From Strongylocentrotus purpuratus (Eukaryota > Echinodermata > Echinoidea > Camarodonta > Strongylocentrotidae): a stretch of DNA of 64,000 nucleotides. The position numbers and the translations under genes were made by a program. Shown here in pieces: positions 22,557-35,000 of the stretch (position 1 is the stretch's first letter; each line of letters starts with the position of its first letter). A model generated the notes under the pieces. That model was not told the origin of the DNA, did no database searches, and worked only from the letters and a program-made list of their open reading frames with translations. Where the stretch lies: contig NW_022145609.1 in the NCBI RefSeq assembly GCF_000002235.5, positions 37,436,130 through 37,500,129 on the forward strand, read 5' to 3'.

Positions 22557-22715
22557 AGCGTAATGTACATGCTGCTATACGGAGACCAGTTTCCCTGGTT
22601 AAACCTTGGATTCTGCGTCACTAAAGACGGGGAGACGGCACTGGCCTAGGTCGTACCTACGGATATCGAGCGCAAGGATCCATAGTTCTACCTAGGATAT
22701 TATGTGGATCGGCTG
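22557..22715 (-). repeat. Right terminal inverted repeat of the 14-kb block
   Basis: Reverse complement of the left arm with about six differences. It keeps the 28-residue frame on the plus strand (MYMLLYGDQFPWLNLGF then CVTKDGETALA and a stop). ATTTGTT follows at 22,716, the same as before the left arm. Confidence 0.75.
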
Positions 22716-23084
22716 ATTTGTTATCACTCAGTCGTGTTAGCTTTCTATCGATACACTCTTGTGTCTACAACGATTGGTCGTTACAAGAGACGTTAAGCAA
22801 GACGTAAACAAACATTAGTGTCTCATAATAATATCATTTGACGTCTATAAACATAATAATGCTCTGTCGTTTGCCCTATATATTACTTTTGTTTGTTAAC
22901 AAATGATAATTTACAGTTATCGATTTCAAAACCTGTTATAACACGTATTTGTTATCACTCAGTCGTGTTATCTTGTTATCACTAACGCCTTTGTGTCTAC
23001 ACTGATTGGTCGTTTCAAGAGACAAATATATCTATGTTTCTTAACAAAAACGATGATGCCAAGCATTAGAACAGTACTTGGTAT

Positions 23085-23700
23085 TAAAAGGGCCATCCTG
23101 TATACAAAAGAGAGCAAAATAAATAAAAAATTAAAGACAATATATTGCTTAAACATGAAATCAAATAAAAAAATTATTACGAGAGACAAATTTGTGTGGT
23201 GTTTGTATAGAAGAAAAAACGTCTTGTCAGAAAGTAGACCTACCAAAAATGAATAAAGACAATACATTGCTTAAACATGCAATCACATGATAATCGTTCT
23301 TAATCTTGTCGAAACTTGTTCATTATTACGAAAATCAAATTTGTGTGGTGTTTGTATAGAAGAAAAAACGTCTTGTCAGAAAGTAAACCTACCAAAAATG
23401 AATAAAGACAATAATTGCTTAAAAATGCAATCACATGATAATCGTTCTTAATCTTGTCGAAACTTGTTTATTATTACGAAAGTCAAATTTGTGTGGTGTT
23501 TGTATAGAAGAAAAAACGTCTTGTCAGAAAGTAAACCTACCAAAAATGAACAAAGACAATAATTGCTTAAACATGCAATCACATGATAATCGTTCTTAAT
23601 CTTGTCGAAACTTGTTTATTATTACGAAAGTCAAATTTGTGGGGTGTTTGTATAGAAGAAAAAACGTCTTGTCAGAAAGTAAACCTACCAAAAATGAAAA
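23085..23700. repeat. 149-bp tandem repeat, about 4 units (copy A)
   Basis: Units share AAACATGCAATCACATGATA, ATCTTGTCGAAACTTGTT, GGTGTTTGTATAGAAGAA and CGTCTTGTCAGAAAGTA at a period of about 149 bp. The first unit is diverged and carries GGTATTAAAAGGGCCATCC upstream. Copy B has about one unit more. Confidence 0.88.
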
Positions 23701-25085
23701 AATGTCAATGGCGTTAACATTTCTTTGCATCAAGTCTTTGAATGAAAAATTGAAAGATTAAGGCAAAGTGATGTAAAAAAGGAAAATCACAAAAATTTCA
23801 AAGAAACTAAACTTGAAGGTAAAACATTATTGTAAGTCACACATGCAGATATTCTTTCCTAAATATTTGAAAACGATCAAAGTTATTCTCAATCTTATAA
23901 CTTATTCATTATCACGACATTGTGTCTACATTTTTCTTGGACGATACGAGAGAGAGACTTTTATTTCATATGTCTATAAGGTAAAGAGAAACATCTCAAA
24001 AAGAAAAAAAAAACATCTTGAAAGAAAAAAAATCATGAACGTCTAATAACAAATCAAACGGGATCGATTGATATCTCTTGTCAACTATTTAATAATGAAT
24101 CAATGAAAGGATTAACACTAGTTCACGCAGTTTGAAACTTCTTTTATATGATGAGACGTCAGGAGACGTTGAATAGAACGTAAATATTAGTGTGTCCTTA
24201 TATGAATATAACGTCAATAAAAATAACAATACTCTGTCGTTTGTTTTAGATATTATGTTTAGTTTCATTTCTCATAAATCATTCGCTTGGAACTGACGAT
24301 TCCAAACCCAGTTGTAACATTCATTTGCTCTCAGTCGGTTTCATTACCTTTTTATCATTACAATGTTGTGTCGATACGATTGGACATTACAAGAAACAAA
24401 TATTTATACGTGTCTTTAAAAATAACGTCTAATAACAATAAAAGTTGCGGTAGACTTAAATGTGAGGACATTATGAGAAGACCGGACATATCATTTGATT
24501 TTTTAATACATTGTACAATATATTTTGCAATTTTCCTCTCTTTTTAGTCAAGTTCTCTCGATGATATTTCCATCAATCATTGGCCTATACAATGTGAATG
24601 GTAAGAAATCCCTTAATCCGGTCATTTAACCGGAAACTACCTATTACCTACTTGTGATTCTGAATTTATTAAACGCTATAGCCACTATCTTGCGCGAGTG
24701 ATCTGAGGAGTTTTAACACCAACAACAATAAAAAGAAGTAGGCGATCACCTCTTTTGTGCATAGAAGCTCTGAGCTCTTTAATTTGAGGGAGAATCACAT
24801 GTTCTCCCTCGATATGTTATAATTATGGAGTGCAGATCGGAATACTATCTCATTCACACTACCGGAAACAATATAGTTTGGAGAATACCTTGTTTTGGAA
24901 TATATTCTGAGATTATTGATTGAGTGGGTTTCTAGAGGTTATTTGATTTCTTCAGTTGTTTATCCATTCTCTTTAGGATTGTGCTTTGTTGATTTGTACT
25001 TGTTTGTGTCTAAAGGCCAGAATTGAATAACGGAAGAAGAATTATCATAAAACGTAACTTTAATTGGGTAAGACCAGTTATGAAC
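23701..25085. other. Non-coding part of duplicated unit, almost identical in copy B
   Basis: Matches 40,536-41,930 with very few differences. It has AT-rich runs and a modest inverted repeat at GAGGGAGAATCACATGTTCTC. An 86-codon frame at 24,287-24,547 recurs in copy B at 41,122-41,382. With so few differences this shows only recent duplication, not constraint. Confidence 0.5.
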
Positions 25086-25087
25086 TA

Positions 25088-25411
25088 TGGGTGGTATTCC
25101 GGTAGCGCTTACTAGGTTAGCGCATTCTTAGTTAGTTCATACTTTTATGGAGTGCCTGTTGCAAACTAATTTACCCTGTACAGATTATTTTAATCCTTCA
25201 ATGAAAAGTGTCCAAAAAATTAATTTTGCAATGAAATGGGATGAAAAAGATATTATGAGTATGAAGTGAATTTCAACAAAGTCTTTGGTAGATTATCTTT
25301 TTCATGAATATTGAAGGAGGAAGGTGAAACCTAGCATTCCATAGAAGTGTAAACTAAAATTCTTGTTTAGTCTGGATTTAGTCCCGGCTTAACTTATTAG
25401 AATACCACCCA
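25088..25411. mobile_element. TA-flanked MITE, 324 bp, only in copy A
   Basis: TGGGTGGTATTC at the left and GAATACCACCCA at the right form the terminal inverted repeats, flanked by TA on both sides. Copy B reads straight through at about 41,921-41,932 without it, giving an empty site. A TA target is typical of Tc1/mariner-type elements. No transposase frame is present. Confidence 0.82.
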
Positions 25412-25413
25412 TA

Positions 25414-26930
25414 AACTTCAACAAAGGGATATCTACTGATATTTTCTTTTATATTGCGAATTTAAACACAAACAACAAATGGTCAAAACTTATATCGTGA
25501 TGAAATATAGATAATGAATAAAATAAAGTTTGAAATAAAAATGATGATAAAAACAAATTAAACTAAAGAATTAAATTTAAAAATACGTTATACCGCAAAA
25601 ATGTAAACAATTATAACTATGTACATTACTGTACGTTCGATAAAACAAAAATCAGCATGGCTTATCAAAACACATCTGAACCAAACAAAATACTAAAAAG
25701 GAACGTAAAAATAGTAGGCTAGTTATTATAATCAAGTTCATGTCATATTGTGCAACGTGGTATTGGTTCGCAATATTATCGCTTTTCAAGTTGCTTCCAA
25801 TTTACCTCATTTTAGCAGTATAATATCGTTAATTTACAAAGATCTCAACGAATCCACAGTAATATATGGATCTCTTACTAATCTTCACTTTCTCCAATAG
25901 TGTGAAAACACAGAAATAGTTTAACACCAACTAAACGTTTCATGATCTTTCGATATTTAACTGGTGTTTTGAATTAACAAAAACTACAGGTTTTTGATAT
26001 TATGTTGGCGCCCTAAATCCTCTATCGCAAAATGTTTGCAGGTGCTGTCAAAATTAGATTCGCTTTGAAATATTATGAATTTGGTTCCACGCGGTGAATC
26101 AGTTTTTGCATACTTGCATGTACGTGGCGAGAATCAGACTGTTCAGCTTACCTTTGAGGTACTGGAACTGCAAGTCACAAGGTTGTGTTGAACATAGGCG
26201 ATTACCTTCGAATCATGCAAATTACCACGACTCTGGACGTACATACAAGTACAAAACCTTAACTCAAAGAAATTAACAGTAACGTGACTTAGTTTGATGG
26301 AAATCTCCGAACTGCTCAGAAGAACGAACATGAGAGTAAAGGCTCTGATATGTGATATGTAAGGTCCCAAACGGCCAACTGCACAGTGCCAATGTAATCA
26401 TTTCTGCTGACGATGTTCATATTTATATTCATTTCAGAAATAAAGTCAATGTACGATCAATAAAAAAACAACGGTACTTATTGCTGAAAAGAGGTAATGT
26501 AAATACACTGTTGGTCATTAAGGTGGAATAATGTTGTTTACCCCAATTTATTGTTAAATACTCATACCCTTTGTTCCTTTATTTAATTGACCAAGCAATA
26601 TATATTGGTCCAACCTACAACCGTGTTGTAAACATTCCTCAGAAAGTCAAACACAACGTATACGAAGAAAGTCAAAGAATAAAAATTCCGTAGACAAACG
26701 TGTTAAAGGTCAGTTCCTAATAGCAAATACCTCCTATATTCAAAACGTTAAAAATTCCTAAAAAACACATGAGTAATATTAAACATGTTAAAATTCACAT
26801 AGAAACCCGCGTTGTACGCCAGTTCTTAATAGAAAATACCTACCCTACTGTATATTCAAATCGTTAAAAATTCCTATATAACATATGAGTAAAATTTAAA
26901 ATGTTAAAATTCACATAAAAACACGTGTTG
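25414..26930. other. Non-coding part of duplicated unit
   Basis: Colinear with 41,930-43,430, and the 25,620-26,400 part also with the decayed third copy at 55,139-55,870. AT-rich. Short frames (for example 26,094-26,276) are the same in A and B but broken in the third copy, which argues against a gene. Confidence 0.5.
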
Positions 26931-26934
26931 TAAG

Positions 26935-27390
26935 TCACTTTTTGCCCGAAAAATATTCCATCAATGATCGGATATACATTGTGTATATGAGCACAAGATT
27001 ACTGGTTGGAACTCCATTCCTCTTCATTTTGCACAGGATATATAGACATCTGGATGCAAGTTTAATTAGCTGTTCAACTTGTAGATCCCACTTGAGGTTT
27101 GACTGAAAGATAACACCAATCAGGTGAAGCGACGTTACAGACTCCAAAACTTGATTTCCAATAGTAATCACCGGTAAAGGTGGACCATTACGCTGGAAAC
27201 TTACATTTGTTCAGCTTTTGGTTTCATTGCATTCAACTCACTCCATGCAGATAGAGCATCCGCATGAGACTGTCCATAACTTGATTCTGATTTATGGACA
27301 ACTTCAGCACTAGTTACGTCATCAACATACTTCCATCTCTTCGTTGTAGTCTCGGCTACCCCATCCACCTCTCCAAGTTTTAGGAAAAAA
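26935..27390 (-). mobile_element. CR1-like LINE reverse transcriptase fragment (copy A)
   Basis: On the minus strand the segment near 27,270-27,390 encodes WKYVDDVTSAEVVHKS, which holds the YVDD catalytic motif. 26,935-27,171 encodes the C-terminal RT part (LHLIGVIFQSNLKWDLQVEQ, then SRCLYILCKMKRNGVP and IYTMYIRSLMEY). The frames are interrupted in between. It belongs to the same group as the LINE at 28.6-30.8 kb but is clearly older. Copy B keeps only the C-terminal piece. Confidence 0.8.
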
Positions 27391-27399
27391 ATACATGGC

Positions 27400-28572
27400 T
27401 CATAAAGATTTCAATATGTATTACTTTTATTTTACTTTTAAGTGTTAAAAAAAAGTTTTAAAAAGTGTTTAAAATTGTCAAAAATATTTTTTAAATACTA
27501 AATTAGTTATGTAGATCTGAAGTTAAAGCTTCTTTAAAGAGTTGGGAGCCCCTAAATTTGATGGTAAAATGTCTCTTAAATTATATCATGATGTGAGACT
27601 CTATTGTAGGTGTTTACTAGGCTTACATGCAAAAATTCAACAGGTACTCCAAATCCACTAAACACTTTGAAGGTGAAAAGCGTAACTGTTAATCCTCAAA
27701 TTTCTGGCACCATTTTCAGAACGGTCAACGTATGTTTCTGAATTTATATAATTATACTGACCAGATTATAAACAGCACTCATCAAGCTTGGCTGTAGCAA
27801 AACGAAATAAGTTAAAAGCTCCAAGGAATTACACCGCCCTGTTTGGAAAATGGAAAGAGAGAGAAAGAGAGAGAGGGGGTGGAAGAAAGAGGAATAAAAG
27901 GGAGTGAAAGATAGAAAGAAAGAGGGAGGGAAAAGAGAGAAAGAGAAACAAAGAAATTGCGAGAAACCTAGAGAAAGAGAGAGAAAGAGAGAGAGGTTGG
28001 GAATATAAAAAGATATATATAAGGTAGGTGTGGGGAATTGGAGACCCTTAATTTTCCTTAATTTTCTTCTTTTTTTTTTTTATTTGTTGGGGCGGCCCCG
28101 GACCTTAGCCCCCGCTGCGTACAGTCATGATTCAGTGGCTAAGCAATGGCTTTGTTACTGTGAGGCCCCAAAATTTAAAAAAAAACGTGTCGATCAGCTA
28201 TATAAGTGCCCTTTTGTGAGGCATTAATCCTTATTACTGTCAGTTTGACTTAATGACGTAGGTCCCCTAGTTGATTAGCATAGTAACACACACACATATC
28301 CTTTAGCAGTCACGCAAAATAAACTCTCGCAAACTGTTATTCAATAAATATGAGAACGTATACTATTATTTAGATCTATTAGGAATAAATCATTGTCAAA
28401 ATCATTCCATAAATTAGGGTAAAAATAATTATTCCACCTTTATGACCAACAGTGTATATTATAATAAATTTTCAATATGTGGTTACACTCTTTGTAAAAT
28501 GAGATATTGTGGAAACCAATAACATAATACCGCGCGCTTCCCTTCCCCGGGTGCGTTATGACTAAGATGACT
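27400..28572. other. Non-coding part of duplicated unit with GA-rich microsatellite
   Basis: Colinear with 46,405-47,620. A purine tract of GAGAGA/GAAAGA units spans about 27,850-27,995 (copy B 46,840-46,985). No gene is seen. Confidence 0.55.
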
Positions 28573-30835
28573 GAATCAACATTTCGCCCAGATCCGCACT
28601 ACACTTTCTCCTTTGAACACAAATCAACTTCCTGCTTATCTGCCAGCCGCTTCTTGCCCGCCAATCATCGACCGTCGGCAGGTATTTGAGCGGCTTCGTC
28701 GGTTGAATGTGTCGAAGGCATGTCATCCTAGGGATCTACCGCCTCGGTTGATTAAGGAGTTCGCTTATGAGATTTCAGAACCCTTATAGTTCTTTTCAAC
28801 CTTTGTCTGAGATCTGGATGCTTTCCTGATGCCTGGAAAGATTCTTCTGTCTGTCCTATTCCAAAGGGCAGTCGTGTTACCGGATATGCCCAATTACGAC
28901 CAATATCCATCACACCCATTCTGGCTCGCCTCTTCGAAGGATTTCTTGCTGACCGGGTAATGGAGGACATTAAGCCCTTTGTGGATTCTCACCAATTTGG
29001 AAACATGAAGGGTTCTTCGGTCGATCACTACCTTGTTGGAATGCTTGACCATATTCACAAAGGCCTTGACCGGCCAGGCTTTGTCGCCAATGTCTGTGCC
29101 ATCGACTTTTGTAAAGCTTTCGACAAGATCAATCACACTATTGCCAACAAGAAAATGATCAATCTCGGTGTTGATATAGGTCCATTCTGCCAACCAACTG
29201 CAGTTTTCTTTCGCGGAGAACACAGTCTGTTCGCTTCAAGGGTGTATCGTCTGAATCCCGACAGCTCTCTTGCGGTGTTCCACAAGAGACGAAACTTGGC
29301 CCTATCACATTCCTTGTTATGATCAACGATGCTGCTGAAAATTGTGACTACTGGAAGTATGTCGATGATTTGTCACCTGTGAAAGTTGTTCATCACTCGC
29401 GGCCGTCAGAAATGCAGTCGAATCTCGATTCCTTAAGTCGCTGGTGTGATGACAACGGTATGGCTCCTAAACCGGAAAAGTGTCAAGTGTTGCAAGTCTC
29501 TTTTCTTCGTCATGCTCCTCCCCCTGTTCATTTGTCCATTCGTGATGTACCCTTGCAATCCTGCTCATCTTTTAAACTTCTTGGTGTTATCGTTCAGGAT
29601 GATCTTAAATGGAAAGAGCAGGTGAAACGCATGGTTGGAAATGCATCACGTCGCCTCTTCATTCTATGTAAACTCAAGAAGTTTGGTGCAAACCGGAGGA
29701 TCTCGTGTTCATATACTCTGTGTACATACGACCAATACTAGAGTATGCAGTACCTCTTTGGGGAACAAGTTTAACCCTGCGCCAGTCTGCTGAAATTGAA
29801 CGAGTAGAGAAGAGAGCTCTTCGCATGATTTGTTACCCGACTGACTCTCACTATGATGACCTTCTTCACCAATGTGACATTTCATCTCTTGATAGCCGAC
29901 GTGTTGAGATCCTCACGCGATTTGCGAAATCACTTCTGGGTTCTCTAAGACACCGCCATCTCCTGCCACAACCGCGCCATGTGACTACTTGCCGTAGTTT
30001 GAGAAACTCCGATCATTTGTCCCTACCACGTTGCAGAACCCAGCGCTACAAACAATCGACAGTTCTCTGTCTTATTCGTTTGCTAAATTCAATCTGTTTT
30101 ATGTATTTGTCATTTTTCGAACTCTCTCCCTCTCTCCGTCTCTCTCTCTCTCTCTCTCTCTCTTCCTCCCTTTCTCTAGCTCTTTCTCTCTCCTTCTCCT
30201 TTCCCTCCTCCCCTCTCCCACTGTTTCTCTATTTCTGTCTTGTATTTCCTCTTCTCAATTTTCTGACAGTGTGATAATTACTCGTTAATAATGTTCACCA
30301 ATATGTATAGGTCATTAACATTCACCAATTTTAAACAGTATAATAACAATTCCATCATGGCATTCGGATTAATGTATCATATGACATTTCCGTATTATGT
30401 GCATTTTACTTTTACAATGCTTCATTAAGCTGAATCAACTCAATTCTCGTTCATCTGCTTACTTTTTTTTGGTCATGAATTGAACTCTTTTTTCTCGTTA
30501 TCCTTTCCCTCTCCCTCTTCCACTTTTCACTCTTTATTTCTTCTTTCCTCTCAATTCACTGACAAACTGATTATCACCATTTTATAACTTACACATTTTT
30601 TTTTCTTTTTCTTCATACTTTAAGTTATTACTGAATTTTTAATTCAACTGTTTTTAATGCATTTTTATATAATGCAATGTAAGCAATGTACTTTTTAACT
30701 TATTACTGAATTTTTAAATCTACTGTTTTTAATGCATTTTTATATGATACATTGTAAGCCAATTATTGTTAGTCTTTGGACTTTTTATTTGGTATATTTG
30801 TAATAAAACCGAAATTGAATTGAATTTGAATTTGA
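28573..30835 (+). mobile_element. 5'-truncated CR1-like LINE, only in copy A
   Basis: RT motifs in order: IPKGSRV and LRPISITPILARLFEGF (from about 28,860), CAIDFCKAFDKINH (29,097), YVDD (about 29,355), FKLLGVIVQDDLKWKEQV (about 29,570) and the thumb-like YIRPILEYAVPLWG (about 29,725). The endonuclease part is missing. Frames shift at about 29,320 and 29,700, and a stop lies near 28,785. The 3' end is GAATT/TTTGAATT-type short repeats instead of poly(A). ATGACT flanks both ends (28,567-28,572 and 30,836-30,841) as a target duplication. Copy B and the 63.7-kb fragment lack it. A CT-rich tract lies at 30,125-30,240. Confidence 0.88.
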
Positions 30836-30841
30836 ATGACT

Positions 30842-31887
30842 ATTTCATCAGCCCACGGTCATTAGGTTTTTTTCCCGCTCGTCATTAATTATGAAGTTTG
30901 TACAATTATAAAGCAAAATTAAATAATATCAGTCATTAATGCTGGGTAAACAAAATTATTATTACAGAATTCCTGAAAAGATCTACAACATGTCTCGTGT
31001 GTGTGCCTGTCCCCTTGATATAATTACTGCGATCTTTAATCCTCAATCTTCAATTTGCTACAGCAATGTCGCTATACATGTCACGTAAGTTGCTAATTAA
31101 GATTTATTTGGATGTTGTCGATCCGTATTGATCTCTCTTATTTGAATTTGTAGAGCTTTATTCAAGTCGGATGTCTGTTACATACATATTGCTCCGGTTG
31201 TCTCATTTTCGCTTGCTGGACGTATATAGCAGACGGCAATCGACGGATTAGACGACACTTGTTAGTGAATTTGTATGTGAGATTGCTTTGCTAAATACAA
31301 AATACAAGAACATTTCATATCTTTAAACTATCAGTGATATCTGATAATATAATGTTTTTGCTTACCTCGGCAAAATGCTTGCCTATACTAAATGGAAAAA
31401 TTACGGTGGGGAGGGGGGGGGGGGGCTGAAGAACCGATCAGAACTGATCTATGATATTTCATGCTCGTTGTTCTTCGTGTGCTTGACCTATAACCTTACA
31501 ATCGCCTGGCAAATTGCGTCCAAAGTTCGACTTGTTTCACATGTGTTATATAGCCAATGGCGAGCTAGCGACCTATTTTGACCAAATTACGGTGCGTGAA
31601 CTTTCAAAAGTCAAAGGGACATGAGGCTTCCAATGAAAGAGCTAGTGTCAACGTACTTGGGGTGGATGTGCTTTTCGTTTAAAAAAAGAGAAGATTTTTT
31701 AACGATTTTGGGGGGTAAATGCAAGTAGGCTAACATGTTAGGCTGCTGGACTCTGACGATAGGGGGCGTTGTCCAATGAGACTATTCGGAGCCATATGTA
31801 CATGTACAAAACTGACACTTTAGGGCACATGCTTTAAAACTATCGGAAGGAAATTTGTAGGTTTAATGAGTAGTAAACTTTTTTTGT
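30842..31887. repeat. Dispersed-repeat part of duplicated unit (copy A)
   Basis: Colinear with about 47,630-48,635. The 31,185-31,810 part also occurs inverted at 2,600-3,225, and its start recurs at about 63,710-63,780. Shared blocks include CACGGTCATTAG, CGCTCGT(C/A)ATTAATTATGAAG and the G-run GGTGGGGAGGGGGG near 31,405. No coding sequence. Confidence 0.75.
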
Positions 31888-32111
31888 CGTAGGACAATTA
31901 ACCCTTTGTTCAATCGCCCCCGGCCAATTACCAGCGGGGCAACCACTCCGAGGACAATTACCCCCGGAAAATTATTCCTAGGACAATACCCCTCATACCC
32001 CTCTGGGCCAATTACCCCTCGAGAACAATCACCCCCTAGCTTTCCGAGGGATACTTTTTTTTTTTTTTTGGGGGGGGGGGGTGATTCCAAGGGGTAGTTG
32101 TCCTTCTACGG
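31888..32111. repeat. Hairpin repeat built of GGACAATTACCCC units (copy A)
   Basis: The left end CGTAGGACAATTAACCC pairs with the right end GGGGTAGTTGTCC...CTACG. The left half is a degenerate 14-15-bp tandem of (G)GACAATTACCCC(C). A T-run and G-run lie near 32,055-32,080. Copy B has the same element at 48,636-48,844. A much longer relative forms the 400-bp hairpin at 59.3-59.7 kb. Confidence 0.75.
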
Positions 32112-33780
32112 GTTTTTTCTCCAATTATAAGCTACACAGCTTTTTTAAAGGAGAAAACTACTATCACAACCTTTTCTTCTATAATGACATGTTCCATACA
32201 AGGAGAAAGATATAGAGATAAAGAGAGGAAGAGAGAGAAAGATAGAAAGATAACGAGAAAAGGGGTAGACAGAGAGAGAGAGAGAAAAAAAAAGGGAGAC
32301 GGAGAGTAGAGGGAGAGAGAGAGAGAGGGATGGGGAGAGGGGGAGGGTGGGTAAAAGTTCAAATTAGATGTTTGAAGTTTCACCGTGTTATTTTCACATC
32401 TAAGTGAGATATTCAACACGGGTCTCCAGCCAGTGCAGGAGAGATTAGTATATAAACTAATAATATAGGGCCAACATCTCCATGGATTTTAGGAATTCAT
32501 TAAAAAAAAAAATTCTCTCTCTCTCTCCCTCTCTCTCTCTCTCTCTTACCATTACTCTCTCCAAATCGTTACTTCATCTTCTCCCCCATATCTCTTTCTT
32601 TCTCTCTCTCTCTCTCTCTCTTTCTTCCTCTACCAGTGTAGGTATATCATGTATACAAAATGCATGTCATGTCATGCATCTTGCTCGGCCATGTTGAATA
32701 CCTACATTTATTTGGTAAATCATCTATAAAGTCATATTACTCTATGGAATTCCACACAACCCCGGTCACCTCTCCATGCACCTCTCATTCACTCGTGTGC
32801 GACCAAGCTAGATTACCCCATTTTAAAATCGACTTTATTTTAAGACCGACCGCAGGAATGTATTAGTCCTATCACAGTAGAGCTCACTGCGATCAAAATG
32901 GGCGCGGTTTCTTTAAAGAATGAGTGACTTGATTTGCTGCATTTGGTAAAATGAATGAGTGAATCATCGACCTTCATATCCGGATAGCACTACACGCCGC
33001 ATAACTTTGGTTCATTTATTAATTTTTTCATTGAAGGAAATGGGAGCATTATATACTAAATATGAATGTATCTTGATTTTACAACATAAAGAATGAGGGT
33101 TAAGTAAACCGGGGAGATGAACTTCTCTTTCATTTTACGCGTTAGATCCGACAGCTCGGATCACATAAACAAAAATTATTTCTTACATTTCCAAGATAAT
33201 ATAAAATGACAAGAATTGAAAACCACAAAATATAAAGATAATGTGACAAAAACAATCCTAATCATATAAATTCAGTAGAAGTTTATATAATTATACATAC
33301 AAAATTAAAGAGAAACGTAATGACGATTATAAGTATGAATCCTCAAGCATGGTCTTTATTTCCATAATTTCAATACATAATCATTTACATTAATTACTCA
33401 GTGATCGGGTGAAAAATAATATTTGCTAAAAATTGAAGTATATTTAACAATTCTTCCAGCTCAGTATTATTTTCTTTGCTAACACATTCATACCCTAACA
33501 ACAATGTTAGCAAAAACTTGTATTAAAAAACAAAGCATGTACTGGGTAAATAACAGAACTATTGAAAATCCTTTTAACGTAATATTTATAAATTGCGTAT
33601 TGCGCATAATTGAAAAACTTATTCAGAAGAGTAGGCTATATTTTTTGTGTCCTATGTCCTTACCTACAACTGATATCTTTTTAGTTTATTTGTTTTTCTA
33701 CTTGAAATAGGTTAAATATCAGACTACATATCATTTTCCAAAACATAATTACATCCTTGCAATATAACATGAAGTGAATC
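32112..33780. other. Non-coding DNA with GA and CT microsatellites
   Basis: A purine tract (about 32,205-32,350) and pyrimidine tracts (about 32,515-32,560 and 32,595-32,630) flank unique sequence. The tracts fold as an inverted pair. Partly colinear with 48,850-49,700. No gene recognised. Confidence 0.5.
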
Positions 33781-33789
33781 ACTTTGTCC

Positions 33790-35000
33790 ACAAGTGTTGC
33801 ATAAATTAATATTCACCTGTGAATCATCTTGAAATTAAACTGTTTAACCTTGTTATTACGAATTTGCTTTAATTTAAATAAAAATACATCCTTCCAAACA
33901 AAGTCATCACCTAAATCTAGAAAGGAATTCCAAAAATAAATAACAATTGGTTCTCTAGACTTCTTCCGTATTAACAAACGATAGTAATATTTCACTTTCA
34001 AAACAAACACATTTACTTTATCCCCTGTTCTTTTTCTTTAAAATTCGAAATATCACATTCATATTCAAAATCATTGACATCACTTAATCTATCTAACCAA
34101 CACTGCGGAAATGCTTTCTATAATTGTGTATATTTATAATAAAATAGGAACATTGTTATGCGTCCACTTTAATTAATTAATGAAGAGTCATTCCAAATAC
34201 CATTTGTAATCAAATTATGAATTTTCAATAAACCAGCATTTTGCCATTCTCGATAAAAGAAATATTTTTTTCTTAAAGGTAATGTTATTATATTTCAAAA
34301 TAATTTCATTTGGAATATTTCTCCCTTTAAACATATCAATGAATCTTAGTTCTCAGTGACCAAGTACAAAAAAGGTCTACTACAATAATATTCTGGCAAA
34401 TTTTGTTTAGAGCATAATCAATTCATATATTTTATACTACAATTGAACTGTAAACAATGTAGCAAACCCCCTATTTTATCTGACCAGTATATCGAAACAT
34501 ATTTTTCCAGTACAGATATTCATGCCAAACGGAGTTAAGATATTTTACTAGCAATATCATTCATATTTAATGCACCATTTTCAATATCATTTATAATTAC
34601 ATTACGTTTGCTTTTATATTTTTTGGAACTAGTCTATTCAATATCTGTAAAATGTGTTTTGGTACTGGTTCAACAGTTGCGGTATGCACAATTTGTGACG
34701 CCGCTTACAATTAGGCTATTCTACCATAAAAAGTAGGATCTCTCATTTTCCACATATTTAATAAATTTCGAATGCTATCTATTTTTACGTTCTAGTTTAA
34801 ATCTTGTAACAATTTCCCATTTTCGCCTACATATACTCCTAAATATCTAACAGGTTGATCCGTATATATAATTTCATTATCATAAAAAATTATACCTAAA
34901 ATATTCAGTTTCATAACTTCTGTCTTATTCCAATTTACTTTCGGACCTGCATAGCCTCAACTTTTTTCATTTCATTCATAATATATTGTACGTTATTAAC
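33790..35000 (-). mobile_element. L1/Tx1-like LINE relic (copy A), heavily decayed
   Basis: The minus strand matches the LINE at 50.14-51.38 kb. Recognisable pieces are KVNWNKTEV-like sequence near 34,930, the region for YLGVHVGENRKLLQDLNWN near 34,800-34,860, and RNNKVKQFNFKMIHR at 33,815-33,860. Frames are broken many times. It is older than the duplication because both copies have it. Confidence 0.65.

Larger units (their letters stand above)
8554..22715. mobile_element. 14.16-kb block with 159-bp terminal inverted repeats (candidate large transposon or captured host segment)
   Basis: The block starts CACCTGATCCACATAATATC, and its right end in reverse complement starts CAGCCGATCCACATAATATC. 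The two arms (8,554-8,712 and 22,557-22,715) agree with about 6 mismatches in 159 bp by eye. It interrupts a 240-bp monomer array with a 7-bp direct repeat, and duplicated copy B lacks it. The interior is unlike the flanks: CpG-rich promoter-like DNA, exon-like segments, a SINE and MITEs. No transposase, polymerase or integrase frame is visible. It may be a non-autonomous element that took in host DNA, or host DNA bracketed by two inverted copies of a short element. Family unknown. Confidence 0.6.

Noticed and set aside
8554-22715. Polinton/Maverick identity for the 14-kb block
   Set aside because: Size and inverted ends invite the idea, but no polymerase, integrase, protease or capsid-like frames are visible, the direct repeat looks like 7 bp instead of 6, and the ends lack the usual AG start.
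23085-23700. CRISPR-like array from regular 149-bp repeats
   Set aside because: The whole unit is repeated with no unique spacers, and the DNA is clearly animal.
24287-24547. 86-codon frame shared by copies A and B
   Set aside because: The copies are nearly identical at the DNA level, so a shared frame carries no information; no motif or splice context was seen.
30031-30288. Ser/Leu-rich frame at the end of the CR1-like LINE
   Set aside because: It is the CT-rich tract in the LINE 3' region, not a protein.
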